From contig JANQRM010000468.1 in NCBI GenBank assembly GCA_028284565.1, positions 1 through 20,732 of the forward strand: a stretch of 20,732 bases of DNA, given 5' to 3'. How positions within the stretch are numbered: position 1 is the first letter of the stretch; each line of letters opens with the position of its first letter. Positions 1 through 7,493 of the stretch are shown here, piece after piece. The translations under genes were made by a program, and so were the position numbers. The notes under the pieces are model-generated. The model saw only the letters and a list, made by a program, of their open reading frames with translations. It did not search any database and had not been told where the DNA came from. The stretch is from Anaerolineae bacterium. GTDB taxonomy: Bacteria; Chloroflexota; Anaerolineae; Aggregatilineales; Phototrophicaceae.

Positions 1-1
1 A

Positions 2-343
2 GAAGCCATCTTGCCCGATGCAGAAGATGGAATCCGCCTGCTTGAACCCGACCCTTATACCATCTTTGAAGTCTCCCCCACGATTCCGTTGGATAATCAA
101 CGCCTGCGCTTTACGGTGGGAGTCTCGCCAGATACCGTGTCCGTGCAATATGTGTTGGATGGGCAGGTGATTGGTGAAGTGGATGAATCGCCGTGGGCAT
201 GGTTCTGGACACTCGAACTCGGTGAACATGAGTTACAAGCGATTGCCACTCTCGCCGATGGCACAACCGAAATCAGCACACCTATTTCCTTCTCCGTTAT
301 GGAGGATACGCCCTCCCAGCCGGAAACTGTAACGGATGGATAA
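2..343 (+). CDS. Penicillin-binding protein 1C-type C-terminal domain (5' end outside window)
   Basis: The frame is open from the left edge, so this is the tail of a longer gene; an internal TTG at 11 is not a credible start. The 113 visible residues look like the C-terminal beta-sandwich domain of bifunctional 1C-type penicillin-binding proteins. An 'LLEPDPYTIFEVSP' stretch is followed by 'VQYVLDGQVIGE', a tryptophan-rich strand, 'LGEHELQAIATLADG' and a terminal 'ISFSVM' strand. In that family the upstream part carries a glycosyltransferase and a transpeptidase that build peptidoglycan outside the membrane; none of that part is visible here. The protein ends in a short Pro/Thr/Glu-rich tail. 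An Ig-like domain of another surface protein is the main alternative. No clear terminator hairpin follows. Confidence 0.6.
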   Translation, partial: EAILPDAEDGIRLLEPDPYTIFEVSPTIPLDNQRLRFTVGVSPDTVSVQYVLDGQVIGEVDESPWAWFWTLELGEHELQAIATLADGTTEISTPISFSVMEDTPSQPETVTDG

Positions 344-526
344 GTTAGTCGTTAAATATACATCAAAATAGATGAACTACAACGCTTGAATATAGAGTAT
401 AACAGTATAATATCTAAGTGCTTTTGTAGCCTTATTTACATTTTGATGTTATAACTTTCCTCGTGTCAGTAATCATTTAACTAATATATTATAGTTGCAT
501 TTATTTTGAGAAAGGTTATCTTAATA

Positions 527-769
527 ATGTTTGGTTTTTTTGGTACAATTCTGGAAATTCTTGAAAAATATCATAGAATCCACAATATAGTTGTTTGGAT
601 ATGGACAAGAGTTCCTCAAAGGATTAGACCCTTTTTTCTTAGGAGGGTCAATCCAACAGTGACAATTGGTGTCTTAGCAGTAATCATGAATCCAGAAGCA
701 CCTCCAGAAGAACCAGAAGTTTTGCTTGGATACCATAAGTATCGGAAAAAAATCCATGGGGATTATTAG
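527..769 (+). pseudogene. N-terminal half of a frameshifted Nudix hydrolase-GAF protein
   Basis: This fragment opens at ATG 527, with an AGAAAGG ribosome site at 509-515; a TTG at 506 in the same frame is less likely. It begins with a hydrophobic and basic stretch (about residues 1-35) that may be a membrane anchor. Then come 'VTIGVLAVIM' and 'PEVLLGYHKYRKK', the first strands of a Nudix fold. The frame runs into a stop at 767-769. At that point the missing part of the Nudix fold ('PWGLLGGALK') continues in the frame one base back. The switch sits at a run of seven A (746-752), so a -1 slip there restores a continuous protein of about 400 residues. The region is visibly richer in A+T than its flanks. 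It could be a real mutation, a sequencing indel, or programmed or transcriptional slippage. Confidence 0.7.
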
Positions 770-1734
770 GGGGAGCATTAAAGAATCGGGAGAAAGATCA
801 TGCAGATTCCTCCCATATTGGTATTGCTGAACGAGGGATAATTCGTGAGATTAAGGAAGAAATTGATACAGATATAGAAGTTGTTAAGTTGCTTGCTATA
901 GATAATGATTGGACCGACAAGACTTTAGACTTCTATTTCGATTGTGCCTTAGTCGATAAATTTGATACCAGCAAGCTAATTGAGAACCCAGAGATTGACC
1001 GAGTCCAATGGTTTAAGATTTCTGCGTTGCCAGAAGATATGTTTCGCCAACACAGAAATTTTCTCATCAATGTTCTACCAAATATTCCTGAACTTCCAGG
1101 TGTAAGTCGCACATCCAATCAAAATCCCCCAAGTTGGTGGAATCGCTACAAAATTGCTGAGACAGTTCGTCGTGAACTTATTTTCTCACAATCAAATGCT
1201 GACGAAGCACTACTTCGTGTGGTCAAGCAAGCTAGGGAAATTCTCAATTGTGAACTTATAGGCTTATTCATAACTGAACCCCCTATCGCTATTGAATCAC
1301 GAGAAATTGATTTGCCGAACTCAATCAATGGAGTACTTCAATTGCGTTTTCAATCATCTTCTTTTTTGGGTGGAGAGACAGAATGTAATTCACCATCGTT
1401 GGACGTACAAGTAAAGCAAGGTGAAATATCGGGGTTAACCGTTTGGTGCCTACGTTCCGCACCATTTGGAAAAGCTATTCGACTACATGGTACGTGGCTA
1501 CAGCAACATAAGCATGTTCGCAAATATGAAGGTCACGATCACTTAAAAGGACGTGTATGTCACTCTCTTATGGCAGTTGCTATTGTATTCCAAGATGAAA
1601 TACTAGGATTAATTAAAGCTGAGAACAAATATCATTCACAGAGTATAGAAAAGTTTATACCTTTTGGACCAGACGATGGTTACATTCTGGAAGAGTTTGC
1701 GATAGCGGTAGCACCTATCATTGTACAGATGTAA
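751..1734 (+). pseudogene. Nudix box and C-terminal GAF domain of the frameshifted Nudix-GAF protein
   Basis: This is the continuation of the preceding fragment after a -1 shift at the A7 run. From 751 it reads 'NPWGLLGGALKNRE', then 'REIKEEIDTDIEV'. These are the two halves of a Nudix box (G-x5-E ... RExxEE), the metal-binding site for hydrolysing nucleoside-diphosphate-linked substrates. The gap between the halves is 17 residues instead of the usual 7, so the loop carries a 10-residue insertion. Nudix strands go on to about 1090. The last ~200 residues resemble a GAF sensor domain: a helix 'ADEALLRVVKQAREIL', a late strand 'GLIKAENK', and a final helix 'ILEEFAIAVAPII'. Nudix plus GAF in one chain suggests a hydrolase controlled by a small ligand, but the substrate cannot be told. 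The first start codon inside this frame alone is TTG 889, which would remove the Nudix box. Confidence 0.65.
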
Positions 1735-1810
1735 ATAGCAGATACAAGTTAGTTTAGGCGATTTTGAGCTAAATATAGTATATTTCATTGACATTTGAAA
1801 TAAATTATAC

Positions 1811-1840
1811 AAAGCCAGCATCTCATAAGATACTGACTTT
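1811..1840 (-). terminator. Intrinsic terminator for the secreted beta-repeat protein gene
   Basis: On the minus strand this forms a 13-pair stem with two G-U wobbles around a 4-base loop, followed by a T-rich stretch. Read on the plus strand, the two wobbles become C-A mismatches, so the hairpin is good only for leftward transcription. It lies 21 bases past the stop of the minus-strand gene at 1862-2371. Confidence 0.65.
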
Positions 1841-1861
1841 ATTGCAGAATTATGTTGATGA

Positions 1862-2371
1862 TTAGCCATCAACATCTGTTTCAAGAGGGACGACGGAGGG
1901 CATGGCATCAACCGAGTCGATACGGATGACCACGCCATCTTCTGTCCAGTTGCCACGATGTCCGTTGACTTCGTACCAACCTTGCCCTTTGAGGATGACG
2001 CGCCCTTCACCCGCCGCTTGCAGTTGAATGCCTTGCCCTTTAACTCGGACGGCAATTTCACTGCCACGGATACGCGCTGTGCCATCGAATCCTTGATAGT
2101 GAATCAGTGTGAAGCCACGAAATTCGCGTTCTTGCATCCGTCCATTACCTGTGACTACGATATGGGCATCGCCACCGCGATCAATGATATAGAGGTCGCC
2201 ACGGTCCGCCGAGACACGGATTGCCCCGCGCCCGATGAGTGTCGCCACGCCATCCCCTTCTGCGACGAGTGTGCCTCGCCCCACAAGATGTTCCTGCGCC
2301 ATCACCGCCATGGGCAATGCCAACACCACCACTAACAACACAGCGACCTTGCTAAATTTGTTCCACATCAT
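1862..2371 (-). CDS. Secreted glycine-rich beta-repeat protein, unknown function
   Basis: The start is ATG 2371 or 2368. An AGGGAG ribosome site (2377-2382) favours 2368; a TTG at 2374 is less likely. Residues 1 to about 26 form a signal peptide: a basic start, a long Val/Leu core, then 'AVMAQ'. The mature ~140 residues are alternating strands with recurring Gly-x-Gly turns ('GRGTLVAEGDG', 'GRGAIRVSADRG', 'GNGRM', 'GQGIQL', 'GEGRVILKGQG'), the look of a beta-helix or beta-sandwich adhesive or protective protein. No catalytic motif or membrane anchor is seen. It is a single gene, divergent from the carboxylase operon and followed by its own terminator. It is real by signal peptide, length and terminator, but I do not recognise the family. 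Confidence 0.75.
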   Translation of the reverse strand: MMWNKFSKVAVLLVVVLALPMAVMAQEHLVGRGTLVAEGDGVATLIGRGAIRVSADRGDLYIIDRGGDAHIVVTGNGRMQEREFRGFTLIHYQGFDGTARIRGSEIAVRVKGQGIQLQAAGEGRVILKGQGWYEVNGHRGNWTEDGVVIRIDSVDAMPSVVPLETDVDG

Positions 2372-2470
2372 CAAACTCCCTTATAGCTTGTTATTCGATG
2401 TTTTTAGCGTAAGGGAGGGGTGTTATCTGGGTTTTGTTGCGGTGTAAAATGAATGCAAACGAAGAATCCG

Positions 2471-2498
2471 TTTTCTCGGCATCAGAATGATTTATAAT
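2471..2498 (+). promoter_or_regulatory. Possible promoter of the carboxylase operon
   Basis: A perfect TATAAT (2493-2498) lies about 45 bases upstream of the first gene. The matching -35 is poor (TTTTCT at 2471-2476, 16 bases away), so an activator or extended contacts would be needed. This is a pattern match only. Confidence 0.4.
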
Positions 2499-2544
2499 AG
2501 TCGCATGATGTATCGGATTCTGTGGTCAAATGATAGGGAGTTGG

Positions 2545-2862
2545 ATGTCGTTTTCGATCAAACAATTGCTGGATGAACCCATCATTCTCATCACCATACC
2601 CCGATTAGACGGCAAACGTGAAATCCAACGGTTAATCAAACTCATCAGCACGATTCATGATTATGCAGTTGTCCTCGATGTGCGCCAACTGACGGATGAG
2701 GCGTGGTCGGTGCTTGCCAAGGCATTAGCTGGCGTGATTACTGTGCTGTATGTGATTGGGCATCCGACAGAAACCATTGAGGGATACCATACCTTTACAG
2801 AAATTGACGAAGCCCTTGAGGGAGTGCGTCATCATCTCAAAGCGGGCATATCACCCGACTAA
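2545..2862 (+). CDS. Small cytoplasmic alpha/beta protein upstream of biotin carboxylase
   Basis: I chose ATG 2545 because AGGGAG sits at 2535-2540; ATG 2530 in the same frame has no ribosome site. The ~105-residue protein alternates strands and helices ('PIILITIPRL', 'REIQRLIKLIS', 'YAVVLDVRQLTDEAW', 'VITVLYVIG'), in a way reminiscent of the small STAS/SpoIIAA-type fold. The match is weak and I do not assign it. There is no signal peptide or membrane segment. It ends 9 bases before the biotin carboxylase start, so it is almost certainly co-transcribed and may be a regulator or accessory of that enzyme. Confidence 0.7.
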   Translation: MSFSIKQLLDEPIILITIPRLDGKREIQRLIKLISTIHDYAVVLDVRQLTDEAWSVLAKALAGVITVLYVIGHPTETIEGYHTFTEIDEALEGVRHHLKAGISPD

Positions 2863-2871
2863 GGAAGCACC

Positions 2872-4380
2872 ATGCTAAAGAAATGCTTAATTGCCAACCG
2901 TGGCGAGATTGCCGTGCGGATATTGCAAGCCTGCCGAGAATTGGGCATTGTCAGTGTGGCAGTCTATTCATCCGTAGATGAACAGGCGCGTCATGTCCAA
3001 CTCGCCGATGAAGCCTATTTTATTGGGTCTGCACCACCCAGCCAGAGCTACCTCAACATCGACACATTATTACAGGTTGCCCATGAAGCTGAATGTGATT
3101 GTGTGCATCCGGGTTATGGCTTTTTATCCGAATCAGAAGTGTTTGCCAAAGCGGTGTTGGATGCAGGCTTAACATGGGTGGGTCCGCCTCCAAGTGCCAT
3201 CGAGCAGATGGGGGTGAAGACTCAAGCGCGTACTTTGATGCAAGACGCAGGCGTTCCGGTTGTGCCGGGCTTCCAATCGGAATCCGCGACGCATGAGCAA
3301 TTTGCTGATGCAGGGGACTCGATTGGCTATCCTCTGATGGTCAAGGCGGCTGGGGGTGGCGGTGGCAAAGGCATTCGCATTGTCTATTCCGCTGATGACC
3401 TCATCCCAGCGATTGAATCGGCGCGCAATGAAGCCCAAAAAGCCTTTGGAGATGCGCGTATCTTTTTGGAACGTTATATCGAATCCGCACGGCATATCGA
3501 AATTCAAGTGCTGGCTGATTCGCATGGGAACACGGTGCATCTGTTTGAGCGGGAATGCAGTACGCAACGGCGACACCAGAAAATCATCGAAGAATCGCCC
3601 TCGCCCTTTATTACACCCGATATGCGTGATGCGATGGGACAAGCGGCGGTGGATGCGGCGCAAGCGGTGGGCTATGTCAACGCCGGAACAGTGGAATTCA
3701 TCGTCACGCCCGATAGAGATTTCTACTTTTTAGAGATGAATACGCGCCTGCAAGTTGAGCATCCTGTGACGGAATTGGTGACAGGGCTGGATTTGGTCAA
3801 GTTGCAATTTCAAGTGGCATCAGGTGAAACATTGTCCTTCACGCAAGCTGACCTCTCTCAACAGGGACATGCCATCGAATGTCGCTTATATGCGGAAGAT
3901 GCGCGGAATAATTTTTTGCCTGCGATTGGCACGGTTCTGCAATTCATTCCACCCCAAGGTGCAGGGATTCGGGTCGATTCGGGCATCCAATCGGGCGATG
4001 AAATCAGCATTCACTATGACCCGATGATTGCCAAGCTCATCATCTTTGACCGTGACCGCAACTCGGCGATACAGCGTACATTACAAGCTCTCGAAGAAAC
4101 CGTCATCTTGGGAACAACGACCAATCTCGACTTTTTACAGGCATTATTGCAAAGTGAAGTCTTCCGCGAGGGTGAGATTCACACTCGCTACATTGATGAG
4201 CATTTGGAAGCCCTATTGCCGGATATGCCAGAACTCGATGAATGGGCGCTGATTGGTACAATGCTCCACGACCTGAAAACACCGCAATTGGCTTCTATAT
4301 CGGGAGATATTACAAATGATGGGGACGTGTTTAGTCCATGGTCGCGTGCGGATGGGTTTCGGATTGGGGGTGCATCATGA
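2872..4380 (+). CDS. accC: Acyl-CoA carboxylase, biotin carboxylase subunit
   Basis: This cytoplasmic ATP-grasp enzyme carboxylates the biotin on its carrier protein using bicarbonate and ATP, the first half of acetyl-, propionyl- or methylcrotonyl-CoA carboxylation. The N-terminal domain opens with 'KCLIANRGEIAVRI'. The ATP-grasp glycine loop 'KAAGGGGGKG' lies near residues 160-170. The bicarbonate/biotin region 'ECSTQRRHQKIIEESPSP' is near 230-245, and 'FLEMNTRLQVEHPVTE' near 285-300. At 502 residues it has a slightly longer C-terminus than the usual ~450. An AAGGA ribosome site precedes ATG 2872. Its stop overlaps the start of the carrier gene (ATGA). The 'STQRRHQK' form resembles the propionyl/methylcrotonyl type, but without the carboxyltransferase the acyl-CoA cannot be named. 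Confidence 0.93.
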   Translation: MLKKCLIANRGEIAVRILQACRELGIVSVAVYSSVDEQARHVQLADEAYFIGSAPPSQSYLNIDTLLQVAHEAECDCVHPGYGFLSESEVFAKAVLDAGLTWVGPPPSAIEQMGVKTQARTLMQDAGVPVVPGFQSESATHEQFADAGDSIGYPLMVKAAGGGGGKGIRIVYSADDLIPAIESARNEAQKAFGDARIFLERYIESARHIEIQVLADSHGNTVHLFERECSTQRRHQKIIEESPSPFITPDMRDAMGQAAVDAAQAVGYVNAGTVEFIVTPDRDFYFLEMNTRLQVEHPVTELVTGLDLVKLQFQVASGETLSFTQADLSQQGHAIECRLYAEDARNNFLPAIGTVLQFIPPQGAGIRVDSGIQSGDEISIHYDPMIAKLIIFDRDRNSAIQRTLQALEETVILGTTTNLDFLQALLQSEVFREGEIHTRYIDEHLEALLPDMPELDEWALIGTMLHDLKTPQLASISGDITNDGDVFSPWSRADGFRIGGAS

Positions 4381-4862
4381 CCCAACAATATCAATATGGC
4401 AGTGAGACTTTTACCATTCAACTCGAACTCCTATCGGACGGGAGTTATCTGGCGCGCATCGGTGAACGTGAGATTCGCTTCTATGCCCAACAGAATCTTA
4501 ATGGACAATGGTTGATTCAACATCAAGGCAAGCAAATCCCACTCTATACAGCATCTGAAGACGACCGACGCTATGTGCAGGTGAATGGCACACATTACAC
4601 CCTTGAAGCTGTCGATACGCGCAAACGTCGGCGAGGTTCATCTGGCAGTTCGGGGGATTTAACCGCACAAATGCCCGGACAAGTGGTGGATGTCTTGGTC
4701 GAAACGGGGGCGACTGTCGAAAAGGGACAAACTCTTCTCATTTTAGAAGCCATGAAGATGGAGATTCGAGTCTCTGTGCCGATGGCAGGCGAAGTGAAAG
4801 TCATTCATGTATCGGCTGGGGATGTTGTCGAGCGGGGACAGGTGCTAATTGAAGTTGGTTGA
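4377..4862 (+). CDS. Biotin carboxyl carrier protein
   Basis: The last ~75 residues are a biotinyl domain with the lysine to be biotinylated in 'LILEAMKMEIRV' and the second half 'MAGEVKVIHVSAGDVVERGQ'. Once biotinylated, it shuttles carboxyl groups from the preceding enzyme to a carboxyltransferase. The first ~95 residues are a separate beta-rich domain ('SYLARIGEREIRFYAQ'), joined by a Lys/Arg and Ser/Gly linker. The layout resembles the C-terminal part of one-chain propionyl- or methylcrotonyl-CoA carboxylase alpha subunits, here split off as its own gene. ATG 4377 overlaps the biotin carboxylase stop by 4 bases, so translation is coupled. The frame is open further upstream to 4338, but inside the previous gene. 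Confidence 0.9.
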   Translation: MTQQYQYGSETFTIQLELLSDGSYLARIGEREIRFYAQQNLNGQWLIQHQGKQIPLYTASEDDRRYVQVNGTHYTLEAVDTRKRRRGSSGSSGDLTAQMPGQVVDVLVETGATVEKGQTLLILEAMKMEIRVSVPMAGEVKVIHVSAGDVVERGQVLIEVG

Positions 4863-4915
4863 ATAAAATTCAACGCAAAGATTGCAAAGAATGATGATAG
4901 ATCAACTGAAATTCA

Positions 4916-6718
4916 TCACAATCGTCTCAGTTCACGGAGGTTTTCACGGAAGGTGATGGCGACGAAGGTACTGAGGGCGAGAATCAAGACGACGAGCCAG
5001 AATTCAAATAACAAGATGAAGGTCGTGATGATGGCGAGGACGATGGTGATGTTGAGGAGCATCCAGACGAGTCGCCCGCGCAGAGTCGCTTCGATGATGA
5101 AGAAGGCAAGTATCACGAGTGCGCCACCAATCAACCAGAATTGACGCAGATTCGGCAAACTGAGCAGGATAATCAAGACGATGACGAGGAGGACTCCGCT
5201 AAAGGTTGCCCACAATTCGAGGAGGCGAGTTTGGCGCGGGAGTGGTGGTTCGGGGGGATGAACTTGGGCGATGTGCGTGCGGGGTTCGCCGAGATTTCCA
5301 GCTTCGAGTTGTGCTAGATAAATGCGGAGCGCACGTTGGGTTTCGGCAAGTTCGGCGATTTGTTGATGATAGGCTTGGAGTTGGGCTTGTTCGATATCGA
5401 GGTCAGCTTGGCGTTTGTCAAACAGGACACTGCGATAATCAGTCAGTGCTAAGGCTTCCACTTCGAGGGCGAGGTCACGCACGAGGTCGCGTTGTTCTGC
5501 CATGGCGGTATCGAGCAGAATCAGTTCGGCATCGCCTTCCATGATTTTTTCACGCAGACGCTTGAGGGCTTCATTCGGCGGTGTGACTTTATCGAGACCC
5601 GACCAACCAAGAGGGTCTGCCCATGATTGACGGACTGCGCCATCTCGATTGAATTTCACTCCACCCGGCGCACGTTCTCCGCGCATGAAGTCGTTGGTGT
5701 CTAAGCCCCAGAGTCCACGATAGGAAGTCACCCATGGCATGTCTTCATGGAGCAAGATGGGTGTCCATGTGCGTTGCTGTCCGAACCCAATGTGAATACC
5801 ATCCCCGCGTGCATAGTCGATAAAGGGAACTCGCAACAAGGCACGGAATCGCTCGGTGATTTCGCCATCACCCTGTTGCAAGACATCTCGCCAGAAAGTT
5901 TGAAATCCTTGTAGTAGATTGGTTACTGGCTTGAGGAAGGCAGGTTCGACTTGGGTAAGATATTCGCCCGGCACAAAATAGCTGGCATGGGAGCCTGCAC
6001 CAACATAAACAATGGGATGTGTGCCGACCCGTTGCAATTCGGGGTCATCCCACCGCCGACGCAAATCGTCCCCAGTAAAGTCGTGCGCGGCAAACGCCAC
6101 CCAGCGCGGAATCGGCTCATTATCCCCTTCGTCAGAGAGATAGACAAAGACTTGTTCCCAATCGGCTTCATGGTCATTTACGCCGTAGAAGCTACTGCGC
6201 CAATCATTCATTACATAGAAAAAGACATAGTGCAGGATAATGTAGCCACCTTCATGCAAAACTCGTCCGTAATAGGTGAAGTTGGGATCAGCTTTTCGCA
6301 TATCTTGATATAACAACTCCGCTGATGCTGTTGTGCCACCGGGGACGGTCCCGCGAATCGCCAATGATAGGTCGAAGAAGGAATCGAGCAAGCGCGAAAA
6401 GAGATTCACCCGTGAGAGTCGTCCGTGTGCTTGAAAGGCTGGACGTGTCTGTAACCATTGGCGATAGTCGATGATGTCCAGTGGGTCTTGGACAAAACGT
6501 AGAAAGTAGCGATGCTTGGCAGATGTCGTTTCGGTGTCTCCAATGTTGTCTGCGGTCAGTTCGCCTACATCCGCAATCTTCGACTCTTGCCCGAAGCGGT
6601 CACGTTGCCACAGACTCGCACGCTTGAGATATTCATCCACCGCAACCGGATAAAACATCTCACCTTGTGTATAATAGCAGATTGGCTCATAGAGACGGAG
6701 CAAGTCGAGGTCATTCAT
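4916..6718 (-). CDS. Vps62-like domain protein with C-terminal membrane segments
   Basis: This is a 600-residue protein. Residues about 1-340 contain a Vps62-like (DUF946-type) region: 'DHEADWEQVFVYL', 'PRWVAFAAHDF' and 'HPIVYVGAGSHASYFVPG', the pattern of His/Asp/Trp-Glu and Gly-Ser-His-Ala motifs of that family. Residues ~390-465 are a charged, probably coiled-coil, helix. Residues ~495-590 hold four hydrophobic segments ending in a basic tail. No signal peptide is present, so the large domain is probably cytoplasmic and tethered to the membrane. The family's biochemical role is not settled; the name comes from a fungal vacuolar-sorting protein. The start ATG 6718 overlaps the stop of the upstream membrane gene by four bases. 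Gene reality is very secure; function is open. Confidence 0.75.
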   Translation of the reverse strand: MNDLDLLRLYEPICYYTQGEMFYPVAVDEYLKRASLWQRDRFGQESKIADVGELTADNIGDTETTSAKHRYFLRFVQDPLDIIDYRQWLQTRPAFQAHGRLSRVNLFSRLLDSFFDLSLAIRGTVPGGTTASAELLYQDMRKADPNFTYYGRVLHEGGYIILHYVFFYVMNDWRSSFYGVNDHEADWEQVFVYLSDEGDNEPIPRWVAFAAHDFTGDDLRRRWDDPELQRVGTHPIVYVGAGSHASYFVPGEYLTQVEPAFLKPVTNLLQGFQTFWRDVLQQGDGEITERFRALLRVPFIDYARGDGIHIGFGQQRTWTPILLHEDMPWVTSYRGLWGLDTNDFMRGERAPGGVKFNRDGAVRQSWADPLGWSGLDKVTPPNEALKRLREKIMEGDAELILLDTAMAEQRDLVRDLALEVEALALTDYRSVLFDKRQADLDIEQAQLQAYHQQIAELAETQRALRIYLAQLEAGNLGEPRTHIAQVHPPEPPLPRQTRLLELWATFSGVLLVIVLIILLSLPNLRQFWLIGGALVILAFFIIEATLRGRLVWMLLNITIVLAIITTFILLFEFWLVVLILALSTFVAITFRENLRELRRL

Positions 6719-7104
6719 GTGGAGCGCTCCGGTTTGGCAAATAATTGTTTGACATCCCGTCGATTTAGATACAACACTGTCACAACTGCAATCCCCATCG
6801 AGACAAAATTGGGTTCTTCATTAAAATAGGTCCAGATGCCACTGCTTAAATCGAGTCCGAGTCGTAACATGAGCAACACCCAACCCCAATGCCGATAATT
6901 CCAAATACCGATGACACTCAGGGCAATTAGAATACTCGACAAAATCGTGATACCCGCCGTAATCTGCCGACTTGAGAGAGGTAAGCTACGAAAAGGTTCC
7001 ATTGTGGGATTTTCGACGAGTAGCAAGACGACCATTAACCCCAAGAGTTGCACCAATTGAAGGGCGATAATCATACGGAGAGGGAAGGGTCGGCTTTTGT
7101 CCAT
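6715..7104 (-). CDS. Small integral membrane protein, unknown function
   Basis: The 129-residue protein has about four hydrophobic segments ('MIIALQLVQLLGLMVVLLLV', 'ITAGITILSSILIALSVIGI', 'WGWVLLMLRLGLDLSSGIW', 'SMGIAVVTVLYL') and short basic or aromatic loops. It starts at ATG 7104 with no strong ribosome site and overlaps the Vps62-like gene start by four bases (ATGA). The two are therefore one unit and may work together at the membrane. I do not recognise the family. Its upstream region (7105-7194) is shared, divergently, with the restriction-system controller. Confidence 0.75.
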   Translation of the reverse strand: MDKSRPFPLRMIIALQLVQLLGLMVVLLLVENPTMEPFRSLPLSSRQITAGITILSSILIALSVIGIWNYRHWGWVLLMLRLGLDLSSGIWTYFNEEPNFVSMGIAVVTVLYLNRRDVKQLFAKPERST

Positions 7105-7192
7105 TGCTATAGACGATTGATTTCAAATAAGCATAAGTCTACCCTTGATAGGTTTGAGTTGCCAAACAATCGTAAGTTTATCATTTCAAAAG

Positions 7193-7237
7193 TTGACTCA
7201 TAGTCCGTAGACTCATTGTTTACATCCACAATAATAT
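7193..7237 (+). promoter_or_regulatory. C-box pair and promoter of the controller/endonuclease operon
   Basis: A perfect palindrome GACTCATAGTC (7195-7205) is followed, after CCGT and one A, by a second, imperfect box GACTCATTGTT (7210-7220). The order GACT-N3-AGTC, CCGT, GACT-N3 is the classic arrangement of controller-protein operators of type II restriction systems. The nearest -10 is TAATAT (7232-7237), only 7 bases before the start codon at 7245, with the second box over the -35 position. This predicts activation from the first box, shut-off when the second fills, and a leaderless messenger. Confidence 0.8.
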
Positions 7238-7244
7238 TGTTGCT

Positions 7245-7493
7245 ATGTCTTCAACATCGCATATTACTCGCATTTTTGGTGAACGAATTCGTACCATACG
7301 ATTAGCACAAGGTCTCTCGCAAGAAGGTTTAGGTGAGTTGTGTTCTTTAGACCGTACCTATATTAGTAGTTTAGAGCGTGGACATCGCAATGTAAGCCTG
7401 AAGAATATCGTCGCCCTTGCCAAAGCTCTGAATATCACCTTGTCTGAACTATTTGATGAAATTGATTTAGCACATGTCGAGCACAATTCTTGA
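7245..7493 (+). CDS. Controller (C) protein of a type II restriction-modification system, XRE family
   Basis: The 82-residue all-helical protein is a single helix-turn-helix domain: 'IRTIRLAQGLSQEGLGELC', then the recognition helix 'DRTYISSLERGHRNVSL', then 'NIVALAKALNITLSELF'. This is the usual length and spelling of C proteins, which act as dimers on C-boxes and delay endonuclease expression until DNA is methylated. A C-box pair lies at 7195-7220. There is no ribosome site before ATG 7245, and the likely -10 is 7 bases upstream, consistent with a leaderless transcript as known for several C genes. Its 3' end overlaps the endonuclease gene by 20 bases in another frame, so the two are co-expressed. 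Confidence 0.9.
   Translation: MSSTSHITRIFGERIRTIRLAQGLSQEGLGELCSLDRTYISSLERGHRNVSLKNIVALAKALNITLSELFDEIDLAHVEHNS

Noticed and set aside
1636..2447. Long open frames overlapping the secreted beta-repeat gene on both strands.
   Set aside because: They lack ribosome sites, give low-complexity or implausible proteins, and are antisense or out of frame to a gene with a signal peptide and terminator.
2978..4252. Several 60-165 codon frames inside the biotin carboxylase gene.
   Set aside because: Shadows of a strongly conserved coding sequence.
5206..6829. Plus-strand frames of 100-120 codons within the Vps62-like gene.
   Set aside because: Antisense shadows with Arg/Gly-rich or unpatterned proteins.
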